From the NCBI RefSeq assembly GCF_014203395.1, contig NZ_JACHIW010000001.1:1054001-1118000 (forward strand): a DNA stretch of 64,000 nucleotides, given 5' to 3'. The notes beneath the pieces are model-generated. The model searched no databases. It was not told the DNA's origin and was given only the letters and a program-made list of their open reading frames with translations. The DNA is from Saccharopolyspora phatthalungensis (lineage in GTDB: Bacteria; Actinomycetota; Actinomycetes; Mycobacteriales; Pseudonocardiaceae). Of this stretch, positions 17,285-26,022 are shown one piece after another. The stretch's first letter is position 1, and each line of letters begins with the position of its first letter. Both the position numbers and the translations under genes were made by a program.

Positions 17285-18763
17285 ATGTTGGTGGGAACCG
17301 AGGAAGCGCTGCGGGCCGTCGCCGCACGCGACGCCCGTTTCGACGGCTGTTTCATCCATGCCGTGCGCACAACTGGTATCTACTGCCGCCCCTCCTGCCC
17401 GGCCCGCACGCCCAAGCGCGACAACAGCCTGTTCTTCCCCACGGCCGCCGCTGCGCAGGCCGCCGGGTACCGCGCGTGCCGACGGTGCCTGCCGGATGCC
17501 GTGCCGGGTTCGCCGGAGTGGAACCTGCGCGCCGATCTCGCCGGTCGCGCCATGCGGCTGATCACCGACGGGGTCGTGGACCGCGCCGGTGTGCGCGGGC
17601 TGGCCGACCAGCTCGGCTACTCGGAACGCCACCTGACCCGGGTGCTGACCGCCGAGCTCGGTGCCGGACCGCTCGGCCTGGCGCGGGCGCACCGGGCGCA
17701 CTCGGCGCGGATCCTGATCGAGACGACCACGATCCCGTTCAGCGACGTCGCGTTCGCCGCCGGGTTCTCCAGCCTCCGCCAGTTCAACGACACCCTGCGT
17801 GAGGTCTTCGGGGTGACTCCGACCGCGATGCGTGGACGGGCGCAGCGGCGCACCGACGTTCCCGGCAGCGCCGGAGTCGTTCAGCTCCGCTTGCCGTTCC
17901 GGGCGCCCTGCGATGTGGCTGGCGTGGTGCGTTTCCTCGGCCAGCGCGCGCTCGCCGGACTCGAAGACGCCGGGCCGGACCACTACACGCGCGCTATGCG
18001 GCTGCCCTACGGCACCGGCATCGCCACGCTGCGCCCGGACCACAAGTACGTCTCCTGCGCGTTGCGGCTCACCGACCTGCGCGATCTCGGTAGCGCGGTG
18101 TCCCGCCTGCGCCGACTGCTTGACCTCGACGCCGATCCTGTCGCCATCAACGAGGTGCTGGGGGCTGACCCGGCGCTGCGATCGACTGTGGCGCGAATGC
18201 CCGGGGTGCGAGTGCCGGGCAGCGTCGACGGGATGGAAATCCTGATTCGTGCGGTGATCGGCCAGCAAATCTCGGTAGCGGCGGCGCGCAAAGCGACCGA
18301 GCGGCTCGTCACGGCGCTGGGCGAGCCACTCGCCCAGCCGGAAGGCGCTGTGACGACGCTCTTCCCGGCCCCGGAGGTGCTTGCCGAGCACGCGCCGGAG
18401 GCCCTGCCGGGGCCGCGTCGGCGGGCGGAGACCGTGCGGGCCGTCGCGGCGGCCATAGCCGACGGCCGGCTGGCTTTGCACTCCGGGCGCGACGATGCCG
18501 AACTGCGGCAGGACCTGGAGAACATCCCTGGTATTGGCCCGTGGACGTCCAATTATGTCGCCATGCGGGTGCTCGGTGCGCCGGACGTCCTGCTGACCGG
18601 TGATCTCGCGTTGCGCCGGGGCGCCGGGGCGCTCGGTCTGTCCGAGGATCCGGCCGCGATCCAGGCGCATGCGCGGCGTTGGAGCCCGTGGCGCTCGTAT
18701 GCCGGGGTGCTCCTTTGGGAGGCAGCCGTCAGCGCGGCCCCGCAGGTACAGATGGCATCGTGA
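17285..18763 (+). CDS. Ada-AlkA fusion: methyl-phosphotriester sensor, AraC regulator and 3-methyladenine glycosylase
   Basis: 492 residues in three parts. An Ada N-terminal zinc domain has cysteines 34, 38, 65 and 68 (IYCRPSCPAR and YRACRRC), one of which accepts methyl groups from DNA phosphotriesters. An AraC-type helix-turn-helix pair spans ~85-195 (SERHLTRVL, FAAGFSSLRQFND). The AlkA N-domain and HhH-GPD glycosylase follow, with GQQISVAAARKA, IPGIGPWTSNYVAMR and LTGDLALRRG containing the catalytic Asp. It senses alkylation, activates repair genes and excises 3-methyladenine. This fusion occurs in mycobacteria and other actinobacteria. ogt follows 46 bases downstream, forming an adaptive-response operon. 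Confidence 0.95.
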   Translation: MLVGTEEALRAVAARDARFDGCFIHAVRTTGIYCRPSCPARTPKRDNSLFFPTAAAAQAAGYRACRRCLPDAVPGSPEWNLRADLAGRAMRLITDGVVDRAGVRGLADQLGYSERHLTRVLTAELGAGPLGLARAHRAHSARILIETTTIPFSDVAFAAGFSSLRQFNDTLREVFGVTPTAMRGRAQRRTDVPGSAGVVQLRLPFRAPCDVAGVVRFLGQRALAGLEDAGPDHYTRAMRLPYGTGIATLRPDHKYVSCALRLTDLRDLGSAVSRLRRLLDLDADPVAINEVLGADPALRSTVARMPGVRVPGSVDGMEILIRAVIGQQISVAAARKATERLVTALGEPLAQPEGAVTTLFPAPEVLAEHAPEALPGPRRRAETVRAVAAAIADGRLALHSGRDDAELRQDLENIPGIGPWTSNYVAMRVLGAPDVLLTGDLALRRGAGALGLSEDPAAIQAHARRWSPWRSYAGVLLWEAAVSAAPQVQMAS

Positions 18764-18809
18764 ATCCGCCGCGCCGCCACGACTTTTCGCACGAGATGCT
18801 GGAGCAATC

Positions 18810-19310
18810 ATGATCAAGTGGTCTACCGCGAATACCGCGGCCGGTCCGTTCACCGCCGTGGTCGACGCCGACGATGTCGTACTCGCCTCCGGCTGGACGG
18901 CCCGACTCGACGAACTCGTGCCACAGATTTCCCGCGACCTGCTGTCCGCAGCGCCGCGCGAGTCGGCCGACCTCGGCCCGGTGACGCGTGCGATCCGGGA
19001 TTACCACGCCGGCGATGTCCGCGCGATCGACGAGATCCCGGTGCGGCAGCGCTCCGGGGAGTTCCTGGAACACGCGTGGGAGGTGCTGCGGAAGGTCCCG
19101 GCCGGTGAACCCGTGAGCTACACCGAATTCGCTACGCTGGCGGGCCGTCCGCAGGCGGTTCGCGCCGCCGCTGCGGCCTGTGCACGCAACGCGGCGGCAC
19201 TTTTCGTGCCGTGCCACCGGGTGCTGCGCAGCGACGGCTCCCTGGGCGGCTTCCGCTGGGGCCTCCCGGTGAAGCGCTGGCTCCTGGACCACGAGCGCAC
19301 GACCGCCTGA
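18810..19310 (+). CDS. ogt: Methylated-DNA-protein cysteine methyltransferase
   Basis: 166 residues. The suicide active site PCHRVL is intact, with the upstream GEPVSYTEFATLAGRP helix-turn-helix and downstream GSLGGFRWGLPVKRWLL. It removes O6-alkyl groups from guanine. ATG 18810 has GGAG nine bases upstream. It lies behind the Ada-AlkA regulator, which probably controls it. It converges on sbcC across repeat copy B. Confidence 0.95.
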   Translation: MIKWSTANTAAGPFTAVVDADDVVLASGWTARLDELVPQISRDLLSAAPRESADLGPVTRAIRDYHAGDVRAIDEIPVRQRSGEFLEHAWEVLRKVPAGEPVSYTEFATLAGRPQAVRAAAAACARNAAALFVPCHRVLRSDGSLGGFRWGLPVKRWLLDHERTTA

Positions 19311-19351
19311 CCACATCCCGGAAGCCGGGCCCCACTAGGGTCTGCTTATAT

Positions 19352-19538
19352 GCGGCGTAGCCGCTTGCGGTGTGGGACTCAGCTTGCACCGCCGCCCCAA
19401 CAGGGTCCCAAACGGCTCAGACGTCGCCTGGCGAGGACAGCCCCAGCGCCGTGTATTGGGCATACATAAGTCAGGAATCCCGGAGCCCAGGCGGCGACGG
19501 TAACTCCCGCAGGGGGCCGCCACCCGCACCGCTACGCA
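19352..19538. repeat. Dispersed intergenic repeat, copy B
   Basis: Fills the space between convergent ogt and sbcC. It shares with copy A (2997-3146), in the same order and orientation, GCGGCGTAGCCGCTT (19352-19366), CTTGCACCGCCGC (19383-19395), GCGAGGAC with a GCCCC..CGC.GTGTA block (19431-19455) and CCGCCACCCGCACCGCTACG (from 19517). No coding potential is seen in 19311-19589. Confidence 0.75.
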
Positions 19539-19589
19539 CACCACTTTTGAAGTGCTCTAACACCGCATCGATTCGTCCTCAGTGGATGG

Positions 19590-22541
19590 TCAGGTCTGTA
19601 GTTCCAGGGTGGAGCCGGTGCGGGACTTGCGGACCCGGAGGCGAACCGAGATCCGCTGGCGCATCTCCTCGACGTGGGAGACCAGTCCGACGACCCGGCC
19701 GCCCGCGCGCAGATCGTCGAGGGTGTCCATCACCAGGTCGAGGGTGTCGGCGTCGAGCGTGCCGAAACCCTCGTCGATGAACAGGGTGTCCAGCAGCGCG
19801 CCGCCGGTCTCGGCGGCGACCACGTCGGCCAGACCGAGCGCCAGCGAAAGCGAAGCGAGGAAAGACTCGCCACCGGAGAGGGTCTTGGCCGGCCGGATCT
19901 TGCCGGAGTAGTCGTCTAGCACGTCCAGTCCGAGGCCGCCGCGGGTTCCCCGCGCCCCGGCCGCGTCGGAATGCACGAACGAGTACCGACCGTCGCTCAT
20001 CCGCTGCAATCGGCGAGTGGCCGCGACCGCCACCTCTTCCAGCCGCGCGGCCAGCACGTATGCACGCAGCGACATCTTGCGTGCGTTCTGCCCGCGCCCG
20101 TTGACCACATCCGCCAACGCCTCCAGCTCAGCGTGCTCCGCCAACGCCGGGCCGAGCTCCGCCCACGCCGCGCGCAGTCGCTCCGCGAGTCCGGCGATGT
20201 CGCGCTGCCGTTGCTCGGCGCGATGCGCCAGCGCAGCCGCACGCTCCGCGGCTTCGCGTGCTACAACGGCCTCCTCGGTGGCCTCTTCGAGGCCGACCTC
20301 GGCGTTCGCGTCTACGCCGAACAGCTCCGCGCTGGCCAGCGCTGCGCGGGCTCCTGCGGCGCTTTCCTCGATTTCGGCGAGCATCCCGGTGAGCTGCGCA
20401 AGCCGTTCTTCGGTTCGCTCGGCGGCGAGTGCGGCCGCCACGTCGTCGAAGCCGGCCGCGGTCGCGGCTTCGGCCAGGGCCGTGTCGTGTTCGGCCATGC
20501 GGTGTTCGGCGTCGTCGTGGGAGGTCCGGGCGGCGACGAGTTGCTCGATGCGGGTCGCGGTGTCGAGCAAGTGCGCCCGTCGATCGGCGATGCTCGGGAA
20601 GTCGGCTCGCCCGTCGCGCAGCCTGGCCTCACGTTCGTCCACTGTGGTCACCAGGGCGGCGTGCTCGCTGCGGGCCGCAGCGACCCGGCTTCGCAGCTGC
20701 GACAATTGTTCGGTCAGACGCTCGGTGGACTCTTCGAGTTCGGTCAGGTGTTTGCCGCGTTGCGGTAGTTGCGCGGCAGTGTTCTGGAGTGCGTCGCGTT
20801 CGGCGTGGAGTTCGGCGAGTTCGGTGGCCAGGTCCGGCTCACGGTGCGCGCCGAGACGCTCGGTCAGGTTGTCGACATGTTGCTGCGCTCGTTGCGCTTC
20901 CGACGTGGCCTTTTCCCGGCGGGCGGCCGCGCGCTGTTCTTCTTCCCGCGCGTTGTCCTCGTCCTCGGCGCGCACCGAGTCGTCGACCGGTTCGCCGGGC
21001 TCCGGGTGTTGCGGCGAGCCGCAGACCGGACATGGTTGGCCGGGCGAGAGCCGGGCCGCGAGTTCGGCGGCCATCCCGGCGAGTCTGCGGGCGCGGATGT
21101 CTTGCAACTGATCGCGGGATTGCTGGTGGGCGTCGATGGCCTGCTGCGCCCGGACGGTCGCCGCCGCGAGTTTCTGCTGCGCTCCGGGCAGTTCCCGCGC
21201 AGTCTGCAGCAGAGCGGCCATCTCACTGCTACGGGCCTGCACCGTTTCCAGCCGCAGTTCGGCGTGTTTCGCCTCGTCGACCTGTTGTCGCGCGGCGCTG
21301 ATGCGATCCGGCAGGGTGGCCTGCCGCCCGACGAGCTCCGTCTCCCGGTTCTCGTCCGCAGCGATCCGCTCGGCGTGCGCGGCTACCTTCTGGAGGTCGA
21401 TCTCCTGTTGCTGCGCCTCGGGAATCAGATGCGCGAGAGCGCCGGCTTCCTCCCGCTTCGCGCCCGCGAGCGAACGCAGCCCGGCTAGCGAGGCGGTGGG
21501 GTCCACCTCGCAACGGGCAGCCGCGGCAACGACCGCCGCGCGTGCTTCGTCGCGTTCTCGCTCGACCCGCAGCGCCGTTCGACGGGCAACGAGCACCGGG
21601 ACCGCGCGCTGTGCGGCTTCCCGTTCGGCTCGCCAAGCGTCGTGCTCGGCCCGCTGGTCACCGATCTCGGCGAGGGTCGCGTTGGCCTGCCGGACCCGGC
21701 GGACTTTCTCCGCCAGCGCTCGGCGCTCGGTCAGCTTGGTCTCCGCCGCTTCCCGCGCGCGCCGCAGGCGGGAGTGTTCGGCCTGCGCGCCCTCAAGTTC
21801 GCGAACGGAGCGCTTTTCGATGTCCTCCAGCCAGTTCTGCTCGTCCGCGTCGGAGCCCGGTTCGGCCCCCGAGACCTGCGAGACCCGCGCAAGCAGCTCG
21901 CGGACCTCCTGGGTCTGCGTCTCGACCTCCCGGCCGCGCTCCCGGCGGCGCTCGACGAACCAGCGCTCGACCTCGCCGAACCGCTGGGTGCCGAACAGTT
22001 TCTCCAGCAGTTGCTCGCGTTCCGTGGTGTCCGAGCGCAGGAACTTGGCGAACTCGCCCTGCGGCAGCATCACGACCTGGAAGAACTGCTCGACGGTCAT
22101 CCCCAGCAGCCGCCCCACCGTGCGACCGACCTCGTCGATGCGCGTCAAGCCTTCCGGCGGGAGCTCGGTGGGGGCTCCATCGACCCAGGTCAGGGATGCC
22201 TTCGCCGGCTGCGTCGTGTAGCCGTCGCCGCGCTTCTTCGGCCGCTGGTACTCCGGGCTGCGTGCCAACCGCAGCCGCTGCCCCTGCACCGTCAGTTCCA
22301 GCACGACCTTGGTGGCGGTCTCGGGTTCCGCCGTGTCGCAACGGAGCCGTTTGACGTCGCCGCGCGCGCCCGGCACCGAGCCGTAGAGCGCGAAAGCGAC
22401 GGCGTCCAGCAACGTGGTCTTGCCCGCGCCGGTGTCGCCGTGCAGCAGGAAGAGACCATCGGTGCCGAGCCGATCGAAGTCCACCCGCTGGTGGTCGCGG
22501 TACGGACCGAACGCACTGAGCTCCAGGTGGTGCAGTCTCAT
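19590..22541 (-). CDS. sbcC: SbcC, Rad50-like exonuclease ATPase
   Basis: 983 residues. SMC/Rad50-type ATPase: Walker A GDTGAGKTTLLDA near residues 33-45, long Glu/Ala/Arg-rich coiled coils, the zinc-hook CPVCG in mid-protein, then the signature LSGGESFLASLSLALG and Walker B TLFIDEGFGTLD. With SbcD it forms a nuclease that cleaves hairpins and processes double-strand ends. ATG at 22541 overlaps the sbcD stop as ATGA, so the pair is translationally coupled; a longer upstream frame is just sbcD in another phase. Confidence 0.96.
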   Translation of the reverse strand: MRLHHLELSAFGPYRDHQRVDFDRLGTDGLFLLHGDTGAGKTTLLDAVAFALYGSVPGARGDVKRLRCDTAEPETATKVVLELTVQGQRLRLARSPEYQRPKKRGDGYTTQPAKASLTWVDGAPTELPPEGLTRIDEVGRTVGRLLGMTVEQFFQVVMLPQGEFAKFLRSDTTEREQLLEKLFGTQRFGEVERWFVERRRERGREVETQTQEVRELLARVSQVSGAEPGSDADEQNWLEDIEKRSVRELEGAQAEHSRLRRAREAAETKLTERRALAEKVRRVRQANATLAEIGDQRAEHDAWRAEREAAQRAVPVLVARRTALRVERERDEARAAVVAAAARCEVDPTASLAGLRSLAGAKREEAGALAHLIPEAQQQEIDLQKVAAHAERIAADENRETELVGRQATLPDRISAARQQVDEAKHAELRLETVQARSSEMAALLQTARELPGAQQKLAAATVRAQQAIDAHQQSRDQLQDIRARRLAGMAAELAARLSPGQPCPVCGSPQHPEPGEPVDDSVRAEDEDNAREEEQRAAARREKATSEAQRAQQHVDNLTERLGAHREPDLATELAELHAERDALQNTAAQLPQRGKHLTELEESTERLTEQLSQLRSRVAAARSEHAALVTTVDEREARLRDGRADFPSIADRRAHLLDTATRIEQLVAARTSHDDAEHRMAEHDTALAEAATAAGFDDVAAALAAERTEERLAQLTGMLAEIEESAAGARAALASAELFGVDANAEVGLEEATEEAVVAREAAERAAALAHRAEQRQRDIAGLAERLRAAWAELGPALAEHAELEALADVVNGRGQNARKMSLRAYVLAARLEEVAVAATRRLQRMSDGRYSFVHSDAAGARGTRGGLGLDVLDDYSGKIRPAKTLSGGESFLASLSLALGLADVVAAETGGALLDTLFIDEGFGTLDADTLDLVMDTLDDLRAGGRVVGLVSHVEEMRQRISVRLRVRKSRTGSTLELQT

Positions 22542-23722
22542 CTCGTCCCCTCGGTCGCAGCCACCGCCCGCAGCGCCTCGTCGAGCAGCGCGCGTTCGGA
22601 TTCGTTGGGTTCCGCGCCCCGGCAATCGGCTACGAACGTCGCCGTCAAGGCGTGGTCGTCGCGACCGCGCACGATCTCGGCGTAGCGCAGCGGCGCGGTC
22701 GCCCGACCGGTCGCCGGTTTCCACTCCAGGTGCACGGCGTGCGGAAAGCGCTGTTGCAACCGCCGCATCGCCTCCAGCGGGCGCACCTCGTCGGTGAGGG
22801 TCGCCGACAGGTAGCAATCCTCCAAGTCGGCGTGTTCTGGCTGGGTGAGCAGGTCTTCGAGCAGCCCTTGGACCGCGGCCAGCCGCCGGGGCACCGGCAG
22901 TTCGCGGCGCTCGACCCCCGCCAGCCCGTCCGCATCCAGCTCGACCAGCCACACCGACTTGCGGTGCGCCGCCTCGGAGAACGAGTACGCGAGCGGGCTG
23001 CCGGAATAGCGCAGGTGCTCGGCGAGTCGCTGCGGCCCGTGCAGGTGCCCCAGCGCGACGTAGTCGACGCCGTCGAACACCGAGCCAGGCACCTGCTCGA
23101 CGCCGCCGACCGCGATGGTGCGTTCCGAATCGCTGCTATCGCCGCCGGTGACGAACGCGTGCGCCAGCACGACCGAACGTGTCCTCTGTGGACGTTCGGC
23201 GAGTTCGGCGCGCACCCGGTTCATCGCCTCGGTGAGCACCGCCGTGTGGCCGCGCGATTCGATCTCGGGGCTGGCCCCGGCCACCTCGGCGCAAGCTTGC
23301 AGCGCGTGGCGCGCCGGATCCGGTTCAAGGTAAGGAATCCCGTAGAAGGCGACCGGACCGTGCCGGTCGTCGATCAACACCGGTTCGTGCAACCGCGCGA
23401 TCTGGGTGCGCAGATGCAGGCCGCCGGCGGCGGCGAACTCGGCGAACGCGCCGACGCGGGCGGCGGAATCGTGATTGCCCGAGGTGACCACCAACTGGGC
23501 ACCCGCCTCGCGGATCCGGGCGAGCACCCGCACGCAGGTCTGCACCGCCTCACCCGACGGCACCGCGCGGTCGTAGAGATCGCCCGCGATCACCACGACG
23601 TCGACCTGTTCCTCGGCGACCAGGTCCGCCAGCCCGCCCAGGACGGCTTCCTGATCTCCGAGCAGGTCTCGCCCGTGGAAAGTCCGTCCCACGTGCCAAT
23701 CGGAGGTGTGCAGCACTCGCAT
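22538..23722 (-). CDS. sbcD: SbcD, Mre11-like nuclease subunit
   Basis: 394 residues. Calcineurin-like metallophosphoesterase motifs: HTSDWHVGR at 5-13, IAGDLYDRAVP, the TSGNHDSA loop and GHLHGPQ. Partner of SbcC. ATG 23722 begins the natural N-terminus MRVLHTSDWH and has GAGG just upstream. The perfect palindrome 23813-23835 lies about 90 bases upstream, shared with rmuC, which is divergent. Confidence 0.96.
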   Translation of the reverse strand: MRVLHTSDWHVGRTFHGRDLLGDQEAVLGGLADLVAEEQVDVVVIAGDLYDRAVPSGEAVQTCVRVLARIREAGAQLVVTSGNHDSAARVGAFAEFAAAGGLHLRTQIARLHEPVLIDDRHGPVAFYGIPYLEPDPARHALQACAEVAGASPEIESRGHTAVLTEAMNRVRAELAERPQRTRSVVLAHAFVTGGDSSDSERTIAVGGVEQVPGSVFDGVDYVALGHLHGPQRLAEHLRYSGSPLAYSFSEAAHRKSVWLVELDADGLAGVERRELPVPRRLAAVQGLLEDLLTQPEHADLEDCYLSATLTDEVRPLEAMRRLQQRFPHAVHLEWKPATGRATAPLRYAEIVRGRDDHALTATFVADCRGAEPNESERALLDEALRAVAATEGTR

Positions 23723-23812
23723 GAGCCTCAAGTTATCGGCGATTCCACCGAACTTCGTCGACCCCCCACATCGCTTCGGCGTGTCGTGCACCTCAAATCC
23801 GGTGAGTGACAA

Positions 23813-23835
23813 CATGATCACCAAAAGTGATCATG
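23813..23835. promoter_or_regulatory. Perfect 9-bp palindrome between sbcD and rmuC
   Basis: CATGATCAC, spacer of five, GTGATCATG. The arms are perfect and placed in the divergent promoter region of two DNA-repair genes. The inner part has the TNAC-N5-GTNA geometry of the BldD consensus, but not its central CAG/CTG. It is more likely an operator than a terminator because both flanking genes start here. Confidence 0.45.
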
Positions 23836-23999
23836 CGGGCCGCTGATCGCCAGGTTCGCGATGACTGAACGTCGATCGGGAAAACGTAGACTCTGCCGCG
23901 AATTCGTGCACGGCGCACTGGCGATACGGCTGTGCGTGATGTTGTCGGACGTGTCCGCCATTATGTGAGTTGCCACGTTCACTACCGGACGGAGCTCAT

Positions 24000-24956
24000 G
24001 TGGGTACCGGCGTCCTGATCACCATCGTCGTCGTCCTGACGCTGTTGTTCGCGGCAGCGCTGATGCTGATCTGGCGGCTGTATACGGACACCGCGCGCCG
24101 CGCCGACGAATCGCTGCGCATGGTCGAAACCGAACGCGCCCGCGCCGCCGAGCAGCAGGCCGCGCTGCGGCGCTACGAGGTGGCGTTCGCCTCCATCACC
24201 GGCCGCGGCGAGCTGGGCGAGCAGGTGCTCGTCGAGACCGCGCGGTCGCTGGGGCTGCGCGAAGGCATCCACTTCACGCTGCAGACCGACCTCGCCGGCG
24301 GCGGCTCCGCGCGCCCCGACATGGTGCTGGCCGTCGGCGGCGGGCGTCAGGTCCCGGTCGACGCCAAGGCGAGCCTTGCCGTGTGGGCCGAGGCGATGGA
24401 GACCGACGACGCGGAGGAACGCACCGACGCGCTGCGGGTCCACGTCCGCAACATCCGGTCGCGCGCCACCGAACTCGCGGGCAAGGGCTACCAGAAGTGG
24501 GCCGATGCGATTTATGGCTCGATCATGTTCGTGCCCTCCGACGCGGCCGTGATCGCCGCCCTGGACACCGACCCGCAGCTGCTCACCTGGCTGCTCGACA
24601 AGCGGGTTTTCCTCTGTGGGCCAACGGGCTTCGCGGTGCTGGCGTCGGCGTCGATGTTCGCCGCGACCGAACGCACCATCGCCGAGGACATCGAGCAGGT
24701 GCGCGCCCAGGCGGTGCGGGCCCAGCGCGCCGCATCCAACGCGGTGGATGCGGTGAACCTCTCCAGCACGCACTTGCAGCGCTTCGTCTCCGCCCGCCGC
24801 CGCGAACTCGACGCGCTGGAATCCTTTCGCGGCACGGTGCAACCGCTGGCCGAGGCCGCGGGCGCGGGCGGCGTCGGCACCATCCGCCAGGACGAGGAGG
24901 GTTTGGTCCTGGGGACCGGCGATTTCCATCGAAATCAGCGCTCCGATATCCATTGA
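24000..24956 (+). CDS. rmuC: RmuC-family DNA recombination protein
   Basis: 318 residues: an N-terminal membrane anchor (VLITIVVVLTLLFAAALMLI), a coiled coil, and the RmuC nuclease-fold domain with DMVLAVGGGRQVPVDAKA and the YGSIMFVPSDAAV stretch. RmuC proteins limit inversions at short inverted repeats. GTG 24000 follows GGAG and is preferred to TTG 23970. The last ~12 codons (GDFHRNQRSDIH) and the stop are encoded by dispersed palindrome copy 2, so the C-terminus was probably replaced by that element. Confidence 0.88.
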   Translation: MGTGVLITIVVVLTLLFAAALMLIWRLYTDTARRADESLRMVETERARAAEQQAALRRYEVAFASITGRGELGEQVLVETARSLGLREGIHFTLQTDLAGGGSARPDMVLAVGGGRQVPVDAKASLAVWAEAMETDDAEERTDALRVHVRNIRSRATELAGKGYQKWADAIYGSIMFVPSDAAVIAALDTDPQLLTWLLDKRVFLCGPTGFAVLASASMFAATERTIAEDIEQVRAQAVRAQRAASNAVDAVNLSSTHLQRFVSARRRELDALESFRGTVQPLAEAAGAGGVGTIRQDEEGLVLGTGDFHRNQRSDIH

Positions 24957-24965
24957 AATCGCCGG
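24916..24965. repeat. Dispersed GGCGATTTC palindrome, copy 2
   Basis: Arms 24918-24936 and 24945-24963 are inverted copies (16 of 19 matching) flanked by a further CCGG/CCGG match. It overlaps the 3' end and stop codon of rmuC and lies between convergent rmuC and the esterase gene. Confidence 0.65.
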
Positions 24966-25004
24966 CGGTGCGATGGCACGGCATCCGCGATGCGGAAGAA
25001 CGGC

Positions 25005-25943
25005 TCAGACGTGGTTTTCGACGAAGGCCGTGACCGTGTCGACGATCAGGACGTTGTCCGGGCCTCGGCCGAAACCGTGCTCCAGGCCTTCGTAGGGGTG
25101 CAGTTCCACCGTGACACCTCGGCGGCGCAATTCCTGGGCGAAGTCGAGGCTCTGGTCGATCGGGACCAGCGAGTCCGCGGTGCCATGCTGGATCAGGAAC
25201 GGCGGCTCGTCCCCGGAGATGTTCTTGATCGGGCTGGCCGAGTCGGCCGTGGCCGGGCACTCCACCGGCATGCAGCCCAGGAGCTCCGTCACGACACGGC
25301 GCGCGTAGTCCGGTATCTGCGGATGCGCCACCTGCGCCTCGGCGCTCATGTCCGTGGGCCCGAACCAGTCCACCACCGCGCGGATGCCGGACAGCCCACC
25401 GCCCGGCTTCGTCGGATCGCCGGCCACGGCGCCCAACTGCGATACCAGCTGACCGCCCGCCGAGGCGCCCCAGAGCCCGACCCGGCCGGGATCCAGCTGC
25501 CACGTCTCGGCCCGCTGCTGGAGCCAGCGCACGGCATCCGCGACATCGATCACCTGCGCGGGGTAATGCGCCACCCCGCTGAGCCGATAGTCCACTGTGG
25601 CCACCGCGTAACCGCGCTCCAACAGCCGCTGCGCCACCTGCGCCTCCGGTGCAGCGAGATCGGCGTCCAGCGTGCGGCCCCCGGCATCCCAGCCGCCGCC
25701 GTGCACGTACACGATTAACGGCGTCGGCGTCGTCCGCCGTTGCGGCAGGAACAGATCGAGCTTCAGCGCGCCGGTGTCCCGCCGCGCGTAGACCTGGTTC
25801 CGCTGCACGCTGGCGGCACCGAGATCGCGGATCGCGACGCCGACCGGCGGGGCCTCGTCGGCGTCAGATTCGCGCGAACAGCCGGCCACGACCAACGCCA
25901 CGACTGCGAGGCAGGCCGCTAAGACACGCCGTGTCACCGCCAT
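25005..25943 (-). CDS. Exported alpha/beta-hydrolase lipoprotein (esterase)
   Basis: 312 residues. Lipoprotein signal with VVAGC (Cys22). Hydrolase core of the BD-FAE/HSL type: oxyanion-hole motif HGGGW near 80, nucleophile elbow GASAGG near 160, Asp in HGTADSLVP and His in GLEHGFG. Probably a carboxyl or acyl-carbohydrate esterase on the outer face of the membrane. ATG 25943 follows GGGAGG. It stands beside the carbohydrate locus and could deacylate its substrates, but it is a separate unit with no shared operator. A GTTCACCCAAAAG tract lies ~30 bases upstream. Confidence 0.85.
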   Translation of the reverse strand: MAVTRRVLAACLAVVALVVAGCSRESDADEAPPVGVAIRDLGAASVQRNQVYARRDTGALKLDLFLPQRRTTPTPLIVYVHGGGWDAGGRTLDADLAAPEAQVAQRLLERGYAVATVDYRLSGVAHYPAQVIDVADAVRWLQQRAETWQLDPGRVGLWGASAGGQLVSQLGAVAGDPTKPGGGLSGIRAVVDWFGPTDMSAEAQVAHPQIPDYARRVVTELLGCMPVECPATADSASPIKNISGDEPPFLIQHGTADSLVPIDQSLDFAQELRRRGVTVELHPYEGLEHGFGRGPDNVLIVDTVTAFVENHV

Positions 25944-26022
25944 CGGCCCCGCGCCTCCCGATCTCGTTATGGTTCACCCAAAAGAATGAGCTTAACAAGA
26001 TCGGCGGTATGCCCTTGGCCGA

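Noticed and set aside
20017..21111. Long open frame opposite sbcC
   Set aside because: Antisense shadow typical of GC-rich codon usage; composition is Ser/Arg/Ala-rich with no motif, while the minus-strand SbcC motifs are complete.
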